From contig NZ_KI271289.1 of assembly GCF_000469385.1 (NCBI RefSeq), forward strand, positions 89,680 to 143,102: a stretch of 53,423 nucleotides of DNA. Reading direction: 5' to 3'. Below the pieces are notes generated by a model. The model did not search any database and was not told where the DNA came from. It saw only the letters and a list, made by a program, of their open reading frames with translations. The position numbers were made by a program, and so were the translations under genes. This DNA is from Leptotrichia sp. oral taxon 879 str. F0557 (GTDB taxonomy: Bacteria; Fusobacteriota; Fusobacteriia; Fusobacteriales; Leptotrichiaceae). Below, in pieces: positions 24,633-33,992 of the stretch. The stretch's first letter is position 1. Each line of letters starts with the position of its first letter.

Positions 24633-25064
24633 ATGAGAAAATTACTAATAGCGGGATTATTACTTTTAGGAGCAACTGTATTTGCAGGAAATTATGAAAA
24701 TGAATTGACAGAAAGAATGAAAGCTGCGGAAGAAAAAGCACAGACTGGATGGGATAGCGGAGTAAGAGCCGATATGGTTAATGCTTCACTGGATTTGGAT
24801 AAAGAATGGGAAAAAGAAATGAATAAAGTTTATGATTTGATTATAAAAAAACTGTCAGCAAAGGAAAAGACAAAATTTAAGGATGAACAGAATAAATGGC
24901 TAAAAGACAGGGAAGTTAAAGTTCAGAAAGCATACGAAAAATATACAGAAGAAGAAGGGCCAAGAATGGCTGGAGAATTAGCTGCTAACGAGAGATTAGA
25001 TATAACAAAGAATAGAGTTTTGGAACTGGCTAAAAAATACGATGGATTAAATAAAAGTAAATAA
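24633..25064 (+). CDS. LprI-like secreted protein
   Basis: A 143-residue exported protein (signal ending TVFAGNYE). The helical domain reads GVRADMVNASLDLDKEWEKE, MNKVYDLIIKKLSAKEKTKF and EQNKWLKDREVKVQKAY, which fits the LprI/DUF1311 pattern of an L-N-x-x-Y-x-x-L core and Q-x-x-W-x-x-R-D. The C-terminus is LELAKKYDGL, shared with its neighbours. The next paralogue starts 33 nt downstream. Unlike the copy at 21499 it has no lipobox. Confidence 0.82.
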   Translation: MRKLLIAGLLLLGATVFAGNYENELTERMKAAEEKAQTGWDSGVRADMVNASLDLDKEWEKEMNKVYDLIIKKLSAKEKTKFKDEQNKWLKDREVKVQKAYEKYTEEEGPRMAGELAANERLDITKNRVLELAKKYDGLNKSK

Positions 25065-25097
25065 AATATAACATTTGTACTTTAGGAGGAGAAATTT

Positions 25098-25517
25098 ATG
25101 AAAAAAATATTATTAATAGTAGGAATGTTGCTTGTAGGAGCAGTTGCATTTGCGGGAAAATATGAAGATGGGTTAAAGGAACGTATGAAAGTTGCGGAAG
25201 AAAAACTTGAATCAAAGTTTGAAGGAACAACAGCAGATATGTTGAATGCCAGCTCTGAATTAACAGATGAATGGGAAAAAGAAATGAACAAAGTGTATGA
25301 TTTAATTTTGAAAAAATTACCAGCAAAAGAACAGTCGAAATTTAAGGCTGAACAGACAAAATGGCTAAATGATAGGAAAGCGGCTATAAAAAAGGCATTA
25401 GCTGATGAAGAGGATGGACCTAAAATGGCTGTGTTTGAAGCGGCTGGAACTGGACTTTCTATGACAGAAGAAAGAGCTTTGAAGCTTGCAAAAAGATACG
25501 ACGATCTTTCTAAATAG
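25098..25517 (+). CDS. LprI-like secreted protein
   Basis: A 139-residue tandem paralogue of the preceding gene with a cleavable signal (AVAFAGKYE). It keeps TADMLNASSELTDEWEKEMN, KVYDLILKKLPAKEQSKF, EQTKWLNDRKAAIKKA and ALKLAKRYDDL. The tail between these differs from its neighbour, as expected for duplicated genes under different pressures. TTAGGAGGAG precedes the ATG. It closes the run of small exported genes; 474 nt without a gene follow. Confidence 0.82.
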   Translation: MKKILLIVGMLLVGAVAFAGKYEDGLKERMKVAEEKLESKFEGTTADMLNASSELTDEWEKEMNKVYDLILKKLPAKEQSKFKAEQTKWLNDRKAAIKKALADEEDGPKMAVFEAAGTGLSMTEERALKLAKRYDDLSK

Positions 25518-25991
25518 TATTTAGAATATTAGGTTAAATTAAAAATGGATTTTGATTTATTGTAAAAAAGTTGATTAAAATGAAATAAATAAATAGTTAT
25601 GGAATAAATACACAACAAAATAACTTTGAGGAGTTTAATGTTAAAGAGAGTTAGGTATATTTCATAACTATTTTTATTTATTCATAGTAAAATTTGCTTA
25701 AAATCGAACTTAAAAAATATGAGTATTTTACTAAAGCCTTTAATTCATATAATTTTTATTAGTTAAATTTTAAATAAGTTTGAGTACAATTTAAAAATTA
25801 AGTATTAATACTAATACTATTAGAAAATATATGCGATTCAAAATTTGTTAAACGTATACTATAAAAAGTAATTCTGCAAAATTATTATAAATTTAGCAAA
25901 AAATATAAAAGAATAAAAAAATGTGTAAAATAGGAAAAAGTGTTTGCACTTTTCAAATGATATGGTATAATATTATTAGTGAGGTATAAAA
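25518..25991 (+). repeat. Gene-free region with long imperfect inverted repeat
   Basis: No gene seen. AATAAATAAATAGTTATG at 25584-25601 faces CATAACTATT-TT-TATTTATT at 25663-25682 (one 2-nt bulge), with 61 nt between. The insert contains GAGGAGTTTAATG and a 9-codon frame. A 12-bp palindrome, AGTATTAATACT, lies at 25801-25812. It may be a hairpin RNA, a long terminator-like structure or the relic of a small mobile element; nothing decides between them. Confidence 0.45.
25944..25971 (+). promoter_or_regulatory. Promoter of the ankyrin gene
   Basis: TTGCAC (25944-25949), 16 bp ending in the extended TGG, then TATAAT (25966-25971), 20 nt before the start codon. Confidence 0.7.
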
Positions 25992-26756
25992 GTGAAAAAG
26001 TTTTTTTTAATAAAAAAAAATAAAATGATTTTTATTATGATTTTGGTAACTTTCAGTCATATAGTGTTTCCTTTAAATTTTAAATACAATACTGGAGAAA
26101 ATCTTGTGACAAAAAAAAGGGAGGCAGATGAAAAAGAAAGACATCTAAAATCAGTACTTGATGCTATACGCGGGCATAACAATAAATATGTACAGTTTTT
26201 TCTTGCAACAGAAAGAAATATTGCAAATCGCAAAAGAGTGGCAGATGAGATTGTAAATAGGCCTGTGGGAGTATATGGAGTTAATATAGATAAATCATTA
26301 TTATTTGAAGGTGGAGGAAAACTGATTGATGTCAATGCAAAGAGTCAGGATGGGTATACTCCAATTATTGTCGCTATTGAAGCAAAGAATCAGGAAATTT
26401 TAAAACTTCTAATAGAAAATGGCGCGAATCTTTATGAAACACATCCAATTTTTAACAGAACAACTCTTGGAACAGCTGCATACTACGAAAATGAAGAAGC
26501 TGTGGAAATTTTGCTAAAAAAAGATTCGAGACTTGTAAATATTGGAAGTACTATTGATGGGTGGACTCCACTTGAGGATGCGACATTGAAGGCAAATGCA
26601 AAAATTGTAAAAATGCTGCTACAATACGGTGCAAATCCTACAATTACTGATAAACATGGAGGAACTCCAATGGATATGGCAACAAAATTTGGAAAAGGTG
26701 AAATTGTTAAGATATTGAGGGATCATATAAAGGCTAATCGAAGTAAATATTATTAG
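25992..26756 (+). CDS. Exported ankyrin-repeat protein
   Basis: A 254-residue protein with an N-terminal hydrophobic signal or anchor (MIFIMILVTFSHIVFPLN). About four ankyrin repeats cover residues 110-250: DGYTPIIVAIEAKNQEILKL-LIENGANL, TTLGTAAYYENEEAVEILLK, DGWTPLEDATLKANAKIVKM-LLQYGANP and HGGTPMDMATKFGKGEIVKI. It is probably a protein-binding factor in the periplasm. The start is a GTG with GAGG upstream. It is monocistronic. Confidence 0.85.
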   Translation: MKKFFLIKKNKMIFIMILVTFSHIVFPLNFKYNTGENLVTKKREADEKERHLKSVLDAIRGHNNKYVQFFLATERNIANRKRVADEIVNRPVGVYGVNIDKSLLFEGGGKLIDVNAKSQDGYTPIIVAIEAKNQEILKLLIENGANLYETHPIFNRTTLGTAAYYENEEAVEILLKKDSRLVNIGSTIDGWTPLEDATLKANAKIVKMLLQYGANPTITDKHGGTPMDMATKFGKGEIVKILRDHIKANRSKYY

Positions 26757-26845
26757 TTATGAAATATTTCAAATATAAAAAAATATATGAGAAGCCACTT
26801 TAAATTTATTTGTAATAAAAAAAATTATATATAGAGGAGAAAAAA

Positions 26846-28549
26846 ATGAAACGAATGACAGGAATTGGTGCTTCAGAAGGAGTATCTATAGGTAAAGTAT
26901 TACTTTTTATCGCAGAGGAAATTGTTATCCCAGAAACTAAAGCTGAGAATTCAACAATTGAGGCTGAATTAGCAAAATTGAGAGATGGATTGAAACAATC
27001 TAAAATACAATTAATTGCAATTAGAGAAAAAGTAAAGGAAAAAATGGGAGAAGATAAAGCAGCAATTTTCGATGGTCATATTATGCTTCTTGAAGATGAA
27101 GATTTAATTATGGAAGTTGAGGATAAGATTAAAGGGGAAGGACTTCCTGCTGCAAAAGCACTGCACGATGGAATTAATGAATATTGTGATATGATTTCAC
27201 AATTGGATGATCCGTATTTAAGAGAAAGAGCTGCTGATTTACAAGATATTGGTAAAAGATGGCTTAAAAACTTGTTAGGTATGAAAATTCACGACTTGAG
27301 TAACTTGGAGCCAGGAACAATCGTTGTAACTGAGGACTTGACGCCATCTGATACAGCACAATTAGATTTGCAAAATTGTATAGGATTTATTACAGAAATT
27401 GGAGGGAAAACAGCTCATTCTGCAATTATGGCAAGATCACTTGAATTACCAGCAGTAGTTGGAGTAAAAGGGATTCTTAGCGAAGTTAAGGATGGAGAGG
27501 TTGTTGTTATGGATGGAGAAACAGGTGAATTATACTTGAATCCATCAGAAGATTTAGTAAACAACTATATCAAAAAACAAGAAGAATTGAAAAAAGAAAA
27601 AGAGGAATTGAAAAAATTAATTCATGAAGATGCAATTACTCTTGATGGTAGAAAAGTTGATATTTGGGGGAATATCGGTAGTCCTAATGATGTTGACGCT
27701 GTAATTGAATCTGGAGCAACAGGAATTGGATTATATAGAACAGAATTCCTATTTATGAACTCTGATCACTTCCCAACAGAAGAAGAACAATATCAAGCAT
27801 ACAGAGTAGTTGCTGAAAAAATGCAAGGAAAACCTGTAACGATAAGAACAATGGATATTGGTGGAGATAAAGAATTACCGTATCTAGATTTACCAAAAGA
27901 ATTAAATCCATTCTTAGGATATAGAGCAATTAGAATTTCGCTAGAAAATAAAGATATGTTCAAAACTCAATTAAAAGCTATCTTAAGAGCTTCTCAATAT
28001 GGACAAATTAAAATTATGTATCCAATGATAAGTTCAGTTAATGAAATCAGAAAAGCAAATGCTATTTTGGAAGAATGTAAGAGAGAACTTGATGAAATTG
28101 GAAAAATTTATGATAGAAATATAAAAGTGGGAATAATGATTGAAACTCCTTCAACAGCAATTATTGCCTATAAATTTGCAAAAGAAGTTGACTTCTTCTC
28201 AATAGGAACTAATGATTTGACACAATATTTCCTAGCTGTAGATAGAGGAAATGAAATGGTTGCAAACTTATATAATTCATTCAATCCTGCAGTATTAGAA
28301 GCTATCCAAAAAGTAATTGATGCAGCACATGGAGCTAATATAAATGTTAGTATGTGTGGAGAGTTTGCTGGAGATAAAAGAGCAACTAAATTATTACTAG
28401 GAATGGGACTTGATTCATTCAGTATGAGTGCATCATCAGGATTGACTATCAAAAAGATAATTAGAAATAGTAATTATGCAGATGCAAAAAAATTCAGAGA
28501 TTTAATTTTACAACAAGATACACCTGAAGATGTTGTAGAAAAATTATAA
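26846..28549 (+). CDS. ptsI: Phosphoenolpyruvate-protein phosphotransferase (enzyme I)
   Basis: A 567-residue EI that takes phosphate from PEP and passes it to HPr, the first step of all PTS sugar uptake. The active His is residue 191 in GGKTAHSAIMARS. The PEP-binding barrel has GIGLYRTEFLFM, TIRTMDIGGDKELPY, GIMIETPSTAI, FFSIGTNDLTQY and the Cys of SMCGEFAGD. The N-terminus is MTGIGASEGVSIGK. ptsH (HPr), usually just upstream, is absent here. AGAGGAG precedes the ATG; a terminator follows. Confidence 0.97.
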   Translation: MKRMTGIGASEGVSIGKVLLFIAEEIVIPETKAENSTIEAELAKLRDGLKQSKIQLIAIREKVKEKMGEDKAAIFDGHIMLLEDEDLIMEVEDKIKGEGLPAAKALHDGINEYCDMISQLDDPYLRERAADLQDIGKRWLKNLLGMKIHDLSNLEPGTIVVTEDLTPSDTAQLDLQNCIGFITEIGGKTAHSAIMARSLELPAVVGVKGILSEVKDGEVVVMDGETGELYLNPSEDLVNNYIKKQEELKKEKEELKKLIHEDAITLDGRKVDIWGNIGSPNDVDAVIESGATGIGLYRTEFLFMNSDHFPTEEEQYQAYRVVAEKMQGKPVTIRTMDIGGDKELPYLDLPKELNPFLGYRAIRISLENKDMFKTQLKAILRASQYGQIKIMYPMISSVNEIRKANAILEECKRELDEIGKIYDRNIKVGIMIETPSTAIIAYKFAKEVDFFSIGTNDLTQYFLAVDRGNEMVANLYNSFNPAVLEAIQKVIDAAHGANINVSMCGEFAGDKRATKLLLGMGLDSFSMSASSGLTIKKIIRNSNYADAKKFRDLILQQDTPEDVVEKL

Positions 28550-28556
28550 TAAATTA

Positions 28557-28591
28557 TGAAAAAAGGCTAGTTAGTTTTATTAGCCTTTTTT
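28557..28591 (+). terminator. ptsI terminator
   Basis: AAAAGGCTA ... TTAGCCTTTTTT stem-loop right after the stop codon. Confidence 0.85.
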
Positions 28592-28683
28592 GCTCTAAAA
28601 ATAAGTTGATTTTTGAATTAATATTAATGTTCAGTTTTTTTAAAATTAATAATGATTTTACTATAGTTAAGGAGTGAATAAAT

Positions 28684-29244
28684 ATGGAAAATAAAAAAGT
28701 GGCAGTATTTCTAGTAGATGGATTTGAAGAGATTGAGGCGGTTACACCAATTGACTTGCTTCAAAGAGCAGGAATTACTGTAGATACAATTTCAATTACA
28801 AAAGATAATCTTGTAGAAAGTGCAAGAAAAATGAAAATATTGACAGATAAGATAATTGATGAAATTAATTTTTCTGAATATGATATGTTGATATTACCTG
28901 GCGGGCCTGGAGTTAAAAATTATTTTAATTCTCAGATACTTTTAGATAATATACTAAAATTTTCAAAAGATGATGAAAACAAAAAAATTGCAGCTATATG
29001 TGCAGCTCCAACTGTATTAGCAAGTCTTAAAATATTAGAGGGAAAAAAAGCAGTATGTTTTCCAGCTTGTGAAGAGGATTTGCTAAAGGGTAAGGCTATC
29101 TTGGTAAAAGAAAGAACAGTTACAGATGGAAATATTATAACAGGTAGAAGTGCTGGAACAGCAATGGACTTTTCACTTATGATTATTAGTGAATTTTTAG
29201 GGAGAGAAATAGCAGAAAAAATTGCAAAGGAAATAGTACTTTAA
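28684..29244 (+). CDS. DJ-1/PfpI family protein
   Basis: A 186-residue protein of the DJ-1/YajL/ThiJ group. The reactive Cys is at residue 106 in AAICAAPTVLA, the nucleophile elbow. The partner acid is Glu15 or Glu16 in DGFEEIEAVTPIDLL. LILPGGPGV and the C-terminal RSAGTAMDFSL also match. Proteins of this family act against glyoxal damage or as stress-related chaperones; the exact activity is open. GGAGTG precedes the ATG. It stands alone between ptsI and rsmH. Confidence 0.93.
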   Translation: MENKKVAVFLVDGFEEIEAVTPIDLLQRAGITVDTISITKDNLVESARKMKILTDKIIDEINFSEYDMLILPGGPGVKNYFNSQILLDNILKFSKDDENKKIAAICAAPTVLASLKILEGKKAVCFPACEEDLLKGKAILVKERTVTDGNIITGRSAGTAMDFSLMIISEFLGREIAEKIAKEIVL

Positions 29245-29477
29245 AAAAATTTGTAAATAAAAATGTAAAATTTAAAAAGTTATATGGAAAAAATAAGAAA
29301 AGTGTGGTAAAATGTTTCAGTAATTATGAAATAAATAAAATGATTTGATAATTAACAAAATTAAACTATTGATTTAGTCGAATTATATTAATAATAAAGT
29401 CAAAATTTTAGAATCAATTTTAAGAAGTTTTGTACAAAATTAAACTTCATAATTAAAGATGTTTAAAGGAGAATTTT

Positions 29478-30404
29478 ATGGAATACCATAAACCTGTGTT
29501 GTTTGATGAAGTGATAGACAATATAATAACAGATAATGATGCAGTTTATGTTGACTGTACACTTGGTGGTGGTGGGCATACAGAAGGTATCCTAAAAAAA
29601 TCTTCTGAAAATTCAAAAGTTATTGCAATTGATCAGGATATACAGGCAATTGAATTTGCTAAAAAAAGACTTGAACAATATGGAAACAAACTCCAGATAT
29701 TTCAAGATAATTTTAGAAATATCGACACGGCTGTTTACCTAGGAGGTTTTGAAAAAGTAGACAGGATATTGATGGATATAGGAGTTTCCTCAAATCAATT
29801 GGATAATGCTAAAAGAGGGTTTTCATATAGGTTTGAAGCAAAGTTGGATATGCGGATGGATGGTAACTTGGAAATAAGTGCTTATGAAGTTGTTAACAAT
29901 TTTTCTGAAAAGGAAATAGCTGATATTATTTATAAATATGGTGAAGAGCCAAAATCACGAAAGATTGCTAAAAAAATTGTAGAATATAGAAAAAAGAAGC
30001 CGATTGAAACTACAACAGAGCTTGCAGATATTGTTATAAAATCAATAGGAAAAAGTATGAAGCGACATCCTGCCAAAAGAACATTTCAGGCTATCAGGAT
30101 TTTTGTAAATAAAGAACTTGAAGTTTTAAATGAAACATTGGATAAAGCAGTAAAACTGCTTAATAAAAATGGCAGGCTTTTAGTAATTACTTTTCACTCG
30201 CTGGAAGATAGAATTGTGAAGGAAAAATTTCGTGAATATGAAAATCCATGTACTTGTCCAAAAGACATACCAATATGTGTATGCAACAAAAAAAGTCTAG
30301 GAAAGATAATTACAAGAAAGCCAATTGTTGCTAAAGAATCAGAGTTAGAAGAAAATAACAGAGCACATTCAGCAAAATTAAGAATTTTTGAAAGGAGTGA
30401 ATAA
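29478..30404 (+). CDS. rsmH: 16S rRNA (cytosine(1402)-N4)-methyltransferase
   Basis: A 308-residue RsmH (MraW) that methylates C1402 in the decoding centre. It shows YHKPVLFDEVID, DCTLGGGGHTEGIL (SAM loop), DRILMDIGVSSNQLD, GFSYRFEAKLDMRMD, then HPAKRTFQAIRIFVNKEL and LLVITFHSLEDRIVKEKF, and the Cys cluster CTCPKDIPICVC. AAAGGAG precedes the ATG. As in the dcw cluster it is followed at once by an FtsL-like gene, but mraZ and ftsI are not adjacent. Confidence 0.97.
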   Translation: MEYHKPVLFDEVIDNIITDNDAVYVDCTLGGGGHTEGILKKSSENSKVIAIDQDIQAIEFAKKRLEQYGNKLQIFQDNFRNIDTAVYLGGFEKVDRILMDIGVSSNQLDNAKRGFSYRFEAKLDMRMDGNLEISAYEVVNNFSEKEIADIIYKYGEEPKSRKIAKKIVEYRKKKPIETTTELADIVIKSIGKSMKRHPAKRTFQAIRIFVNKELEVLNETLDKAVKLLNKNGRLLVITFHSLEDRIVKEKFREYENPCTCPKDIPICVCNKKSLGKIITRKPIVAKESELEENNRAHSAKLRIFERSE

Positions 30405-30409
30405 AAATT

Positions 30410-30829
30410 ATGAATGGTGTTTCAAAAAACAAAAAAATGCAAATGGAAATACTTGATGTTCCAAAAATTACAAATACAGCAAGATCACATGAAGATGCAA
30501 GAAGAGAAAGAATAGTAGCTCCTAAGGAAGTGAGAAAACAGCTTTCCAGAACTGCAGGATTAGATAAGAAGGCTATAAAGACAGTTATGGTATACGTTAT
30601 AATTGTAACGATGGTAGCGCTTCTACGATCTTTTGTTGCATATAATATTGCTGATTTAGGTAAGGAAAAGGTTAAAAAGGAAAGAGAACTTCTGGAATTA
30701 AAAAAAGAGGTTGCAAGGCTTGATGATGAATTTATCGGCAATAATGACTCGAAACGTATGGAAGAGTTAGCAAGGGAAGATGGGATTAATGTTCCAAATT
30801 CACCTGAATATATAGATTTGAATAAATAA
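30410..30829 (+). CDS. FtsL-like cell-division membrane protein
   Basis: A 139-residue bitopic protein. A basic cytoplasmic N-terminus of about 55 residues is followed by one membrane helix (VMVYVIIVTMVALLRSFVAY) and a short extracytoplasmic coiled coil (LGKEKVKKERELLELKKEVA), ending near IDLNK. The topology, the coiled coil and the place right behind rsmH are those of FtsL/DivIC. Sequence is poorly conserved in this family, so the call rests mostly on context. AAAGGAGTG, within the end of rsmH, serves as its site. Confidence 0.75.
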   Translation: MNGVSKNKKMQMEILDVPKITNTARSHEDARRERIVAPKEVRKQLSRTAGLDKKAIKTVMVYVIIVTMVALLRSFVAYNIADLGKEKVKKERELLELKKEVARLDDEFIGNNDSKRMEELAREDGINVPNSPEYIDLNK

Positions 30830-30836
30830 AAACAAG

Positions 30837-30872
30837 AAATATAACATAAAAATAAGTGTTATATTTTTTTTG
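30837..30872 (+). terminator. Terminator after FtsL-like gene
   Basis: AAATATAACA ... TGTTATATTTTTTTT hairpin and T-run. Confidence 0.85.
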
Positions 30873-30933
30873 TATTTAGAGTTTTATTCAGATTTTAACA
30901 TAAAAAACTTCATAAAACAGAATGGAAAAATTC

Positions 30934-30962
30934 TTGACAATAGCTAAAAAAACTGATAACAT
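30934..30962 (+). promoter_or_regulatory. V-ATPase operon promoter
   Basis: TTGACA (30934-30939), 17 bp, TAACAT (30957-30962), about 105 nt before the first start codon. The intervening leader is unusually long for this genome. Confidence 0.7.
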
Positions 30963-31066
30963 AATATATATAATGACTAATAAGTCAATTTGTTTTTTGT
31001 GTTTTTATTTATAAAAAAATAAAGCATTTGGTAATAGTAAAAATAATTTACGAAGGAGGTTATATC

Positions 31067-31378
31067 TTGGCAAAAGAAGTTTTAGAAAAAATAAAAAAGG
31101 CTGAAAGTGAATCAGATAGAATTATTGCTGAAGCAAATGAAAAAGCAAAAGATATTTTGAAAAATATTGAGCAAAAGATAAAAGATGACAACGATAAAAT
31201 AATTTCTGAAGCCACTATTGAAGCTGAAAATCTAAAAAACCAGTCAATAGAGAATGCTGAAAAAAAAGTAAACTCCCTCTTGAATAGCGAAGAGGAGGAT
31301 GTAAACAGGATTCTTAATATTGATGAAAAGAGAATAGATGAAGTTGTTAATTTATTAGCGGAGAGGATTGTGAAATAA
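31067..31378 (+). CDS. ntpF: V-type ATPase subunit F/H (peripheral stalk)
   Basis: A 103-residue, highly charged helical protein (AEANEKAKDILKNIEQKIKD, ending VNLLAERIVK) of the V/A-type ATPase G/H stalk family. It pairs with subunit E to form the peripheral stalk. I set the start at the TTG at 31067 because AAGGAGG (31053-31059) lies 7 nt upstream; a longer frame from 31028 would translate through that site. It overlaps the next gene by one base (TAATG). It is the first gene of a nine-gene operon in the order of Enterococcus hirae ntpFIKECGABD. Confidence 0.88.
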   Translation: MAKEVLEKIKKAESESDRIIAEANEKAKDILKNIEQKIKDDNDKIISEATIEAENLKNQSIENAEKKVNSLLNSEEEDVNRILNIDEKRIDEVVNLLAERIVK

Positions 31379-33351
31379 TGGCAATAGTTAAAATGAGTAA
31401 ATTTGAATTAGTTGTTTTCGCAGAACAAAGAGCTAAAATATTGAAGGCACTTCAAAAATTCAAGGAAGTAAATTTTGTCGATATTAAACTACATGATGAA
31501 AATGGAGAAATAGACAAGGATGCAGTTGAAGGTGTTACAAAATATGTGAACAACGAAGAATTAACACATATTGACGAAAGACTTTATCAGTTGAATAATG
31601 CAATTTCTCTTATTAAAAAGTATGACGAGAGAAAAACACGTTTAAGAGATATTATTCACGGAAATGAAAATTATACTTTTGATACGTTGTCTAAAAAGGC
31701 ATTGGATTATGACTGGAAAAAAGTTTCTTCAGAATTGAATTCGATTGGAGTGCAGTATTCACAGATAAAATCAGAAATTTCAAAAAAATATGCACACTAT
31801 GATGAAATAGAGTTGTGGGAACGGCTAGATGTAAATCCTAAAGAGTTAAAAAGTCTGAAAAAGGTAAATACATTTTTAGGAACAATACCAATAAAGCTCA
31901 AAGGTAATTTTATTGAAGGGATTTCTGAACTTGATAAGACTTATTATGAGGAACTAAGAATTTCTAAAGATGAAGTCTATTATCTTGTAATTTCAAGTAA
32001 TGACGAAAATGAAAAGGAGAAATTATCTGAAATTTTTAGAAATAATAGTTTTAGTGTGGAAAACCTTGATATTGATGAAGTTCCACGTGAATATAAAGTT
32101 AAGTTGCAAAAAGAAATAGAAGAGCTGAAAAAACAAAAACGTAAATTAAAATCTCAAATTAAAACTTATAGTGAAGATTTGAACGATTTACAAGCAGTTT
32201 ATGAATATTTACAAAATAAAAAACTGCGTATTGTGGAATCAGAAAAATTAGCACAAACTGAAAATACTGTTTTAATAAAGGGATGGATTCCAGAAGAAAA
32301 AATAGAGGAATTTGAAAAAATTGTAAAAAGTGAAGCAGATAACAATTATTATTTAAAAGTTAAAGAAGCAGATAAAAATGACGAGACAGTACCGATTAAG
32401 TTAAAAAATGGAAAGGTTGCAACTGTATTTGAAAATTTGACAGGGATGTACGCTTATCCAAGATATAATGAAATTGATCCAACGCCTTTATTTACACCAT
32501 TTTATATTTTATTCTTTGGGATGATGGGGGCAGATGTAGGTTATGGACTTGTATTACTGCTTGCAACAATATTTGTTTTGAAAGTAGTTAATTTAAGTTC
32601 TCAAATGAGAAAATCTGTTAAATTTTTCTTTTATTTAAGTTTTTCTGTTATTTTCTGGGGAATTTTGTATGGTTCGTATTTTGGTGCAGAAATAAATGGC
32701 GTATGGCGACTTGTAAATCCTGCAAAACAATATAACAGCTTATTAATAGGCTCAATTATATTTGGTGTAGTTCATATATTTATTGGGCTTGGAATAAAAG
32801 CATATTTATTGATTAGAGATGGAAAATCGCTGGATGCAGTTTATGATGTGCTATTCTGGTATATGGCACTTATGGGCGGAATGGTATATTTAATATTCAA
32901 ATTGATGAATTTATCACCTATTGTAACAAGTATTTCGATGTGGATTATGATTGCTGGAATGGTCGGAATAGTACTTACTGGTGGACGTGAGGCTAAAGGA
33001 GTTGGTGCAAAATTAGGCGGAGGACTTTACAGCCTTTACGGAATTTCAAGTTATGTAGGTGATTTTGTATCATATTCAAGACTTATGGCTTTAGGTCTTT
33101 CTGGTGGATTTATTGCATCGGCCATAAATATGATTGCTGGAATGATTAGCGGAAATTGGTTTGGAATGATATTTGTGCCAGTAATATTAATAGGTGGGCA
33201 TCTATTTAATATGTTCTTATCTTTCTTAGGAGCTTATGTCCATACTTCAAGACTTATGTATGTTGAATATTTTGGTAAGTTCTATGAAGGTGGAGGAAAA
33301 CCATTTAAGGACTTTAGAACAGAAAGTAAATATATAAACATGGATGATTAA
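31378..33351 (+). CDS. ntpI: V-type ATPase subunit I
   Basis: A 657-residue subunit I (a), the stator that holds the half-channels next to the K ring. The N-terminal 340 residues are soluble, with long coiled coils (KEIEELKKQKRKLKSQIK). Seven or eight membrane segments follow. Key parts: PLFTPFYILFFGMMGADVGYG (split: PLFTPFY, MMGADVGYG), WGILYGSYFGAE, and DFVSYSRLMALGLSGGFIA with the essential Arg in TM7. The last is NMFLSFLGAYVHTSRLMYVEYFGKFYEGGG. It is translationally coupled to ntpF. Confidence 0.96.
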   Translation: MAIVKMSKFELVVFAEQRAKILKALQKFKEVNFVDIKLHDENGEIDKDAVEGVTKYVNNEELTHIDERLYQLNNAISLIKKYDERKTRLRDIIHGNENYTFDTLSKKALDYDWKKVSSELNSIGVQYSQIKSEISKKYAHYDEIELWERLDVNPKELKSLKKVNTFLGTIPIKLKGNFIEGISELDKTYYEELRISKDEVYYLVISSNDENEKEKLSEIFRNNSFSVENLDIDEVPREYKVKLQKEIEELKKQKRKLKSQIKTYSEDLNDLQAVYEYLQNKKLRIVESEKLAQTENTVLIKGWIPEEKIEEFEKIVKSEADNNYYLKVKEADKNDETVPIKLKNGKVATVFENLTGMYAYPRYNEIDPTPLFTPFYILFFGMMGADVGYGLVLLLATIFVLKVVNLSSQMRKSVKFFFYLSFSVIFWGILYGSYFGAEINGVWRLVNPAKQYNSLLIGSIIFGVVHIFIGLGIKAYLLIRDGKSLDAVYDVLFWYMALMGGMVYLIFKLMNLSPIVTSISMWIMIAGMVGIVLTGGREAKGVGAKLGGGLYSLYGISSYVGDFVSYSRLMALGLSGGFIASAINMIAGMISGNWFGMIFVPVILIGGHLFNMFLSFLGAYVHTSRLMYVEYFGKFYEGGGKPFKDFRTESKYINMDD

Positions 33352-33427
33352 TTTAATAATGAATTTATTTCAATTGAATAAATTTTGTTTGTGAAAAATA
33401 AAAAATTAAGTTAAATTGTTAAAATAA

Positions 33428-33928
<501 letters not shown>

Positions 33929-33992
33929 TTTTATTTTATAAAATAAACAGACAGAGTGTAAATATGACATAAAAAACGGAAAAGGAGTAAAT

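Noticed and set aside
19420-25517. Prophage or integrative element
   Set aside because: No integrase, terminase, capsid gene or attachment repeat is visible; the genes are exported paralogues in the same AT-rich style as their neighbours.
25584-25682. Insertion sequence
   Set aside because: No transposase or clear target duplication; listed only as an inverted repeat.
30331-30741. Long minus strand frame opposite the end of rsmH and the FtsL-like gene
   Set aside because: Composition is that of antisense to a Lys/Glu-rich gene; no ribosome binding site, and both + strand genes are clearly real.
31028-31066. Longer N-terminus for ntpF
   Set aside because: It would translate through the AAGGAGG site; the family start fits the TTG at 31067.
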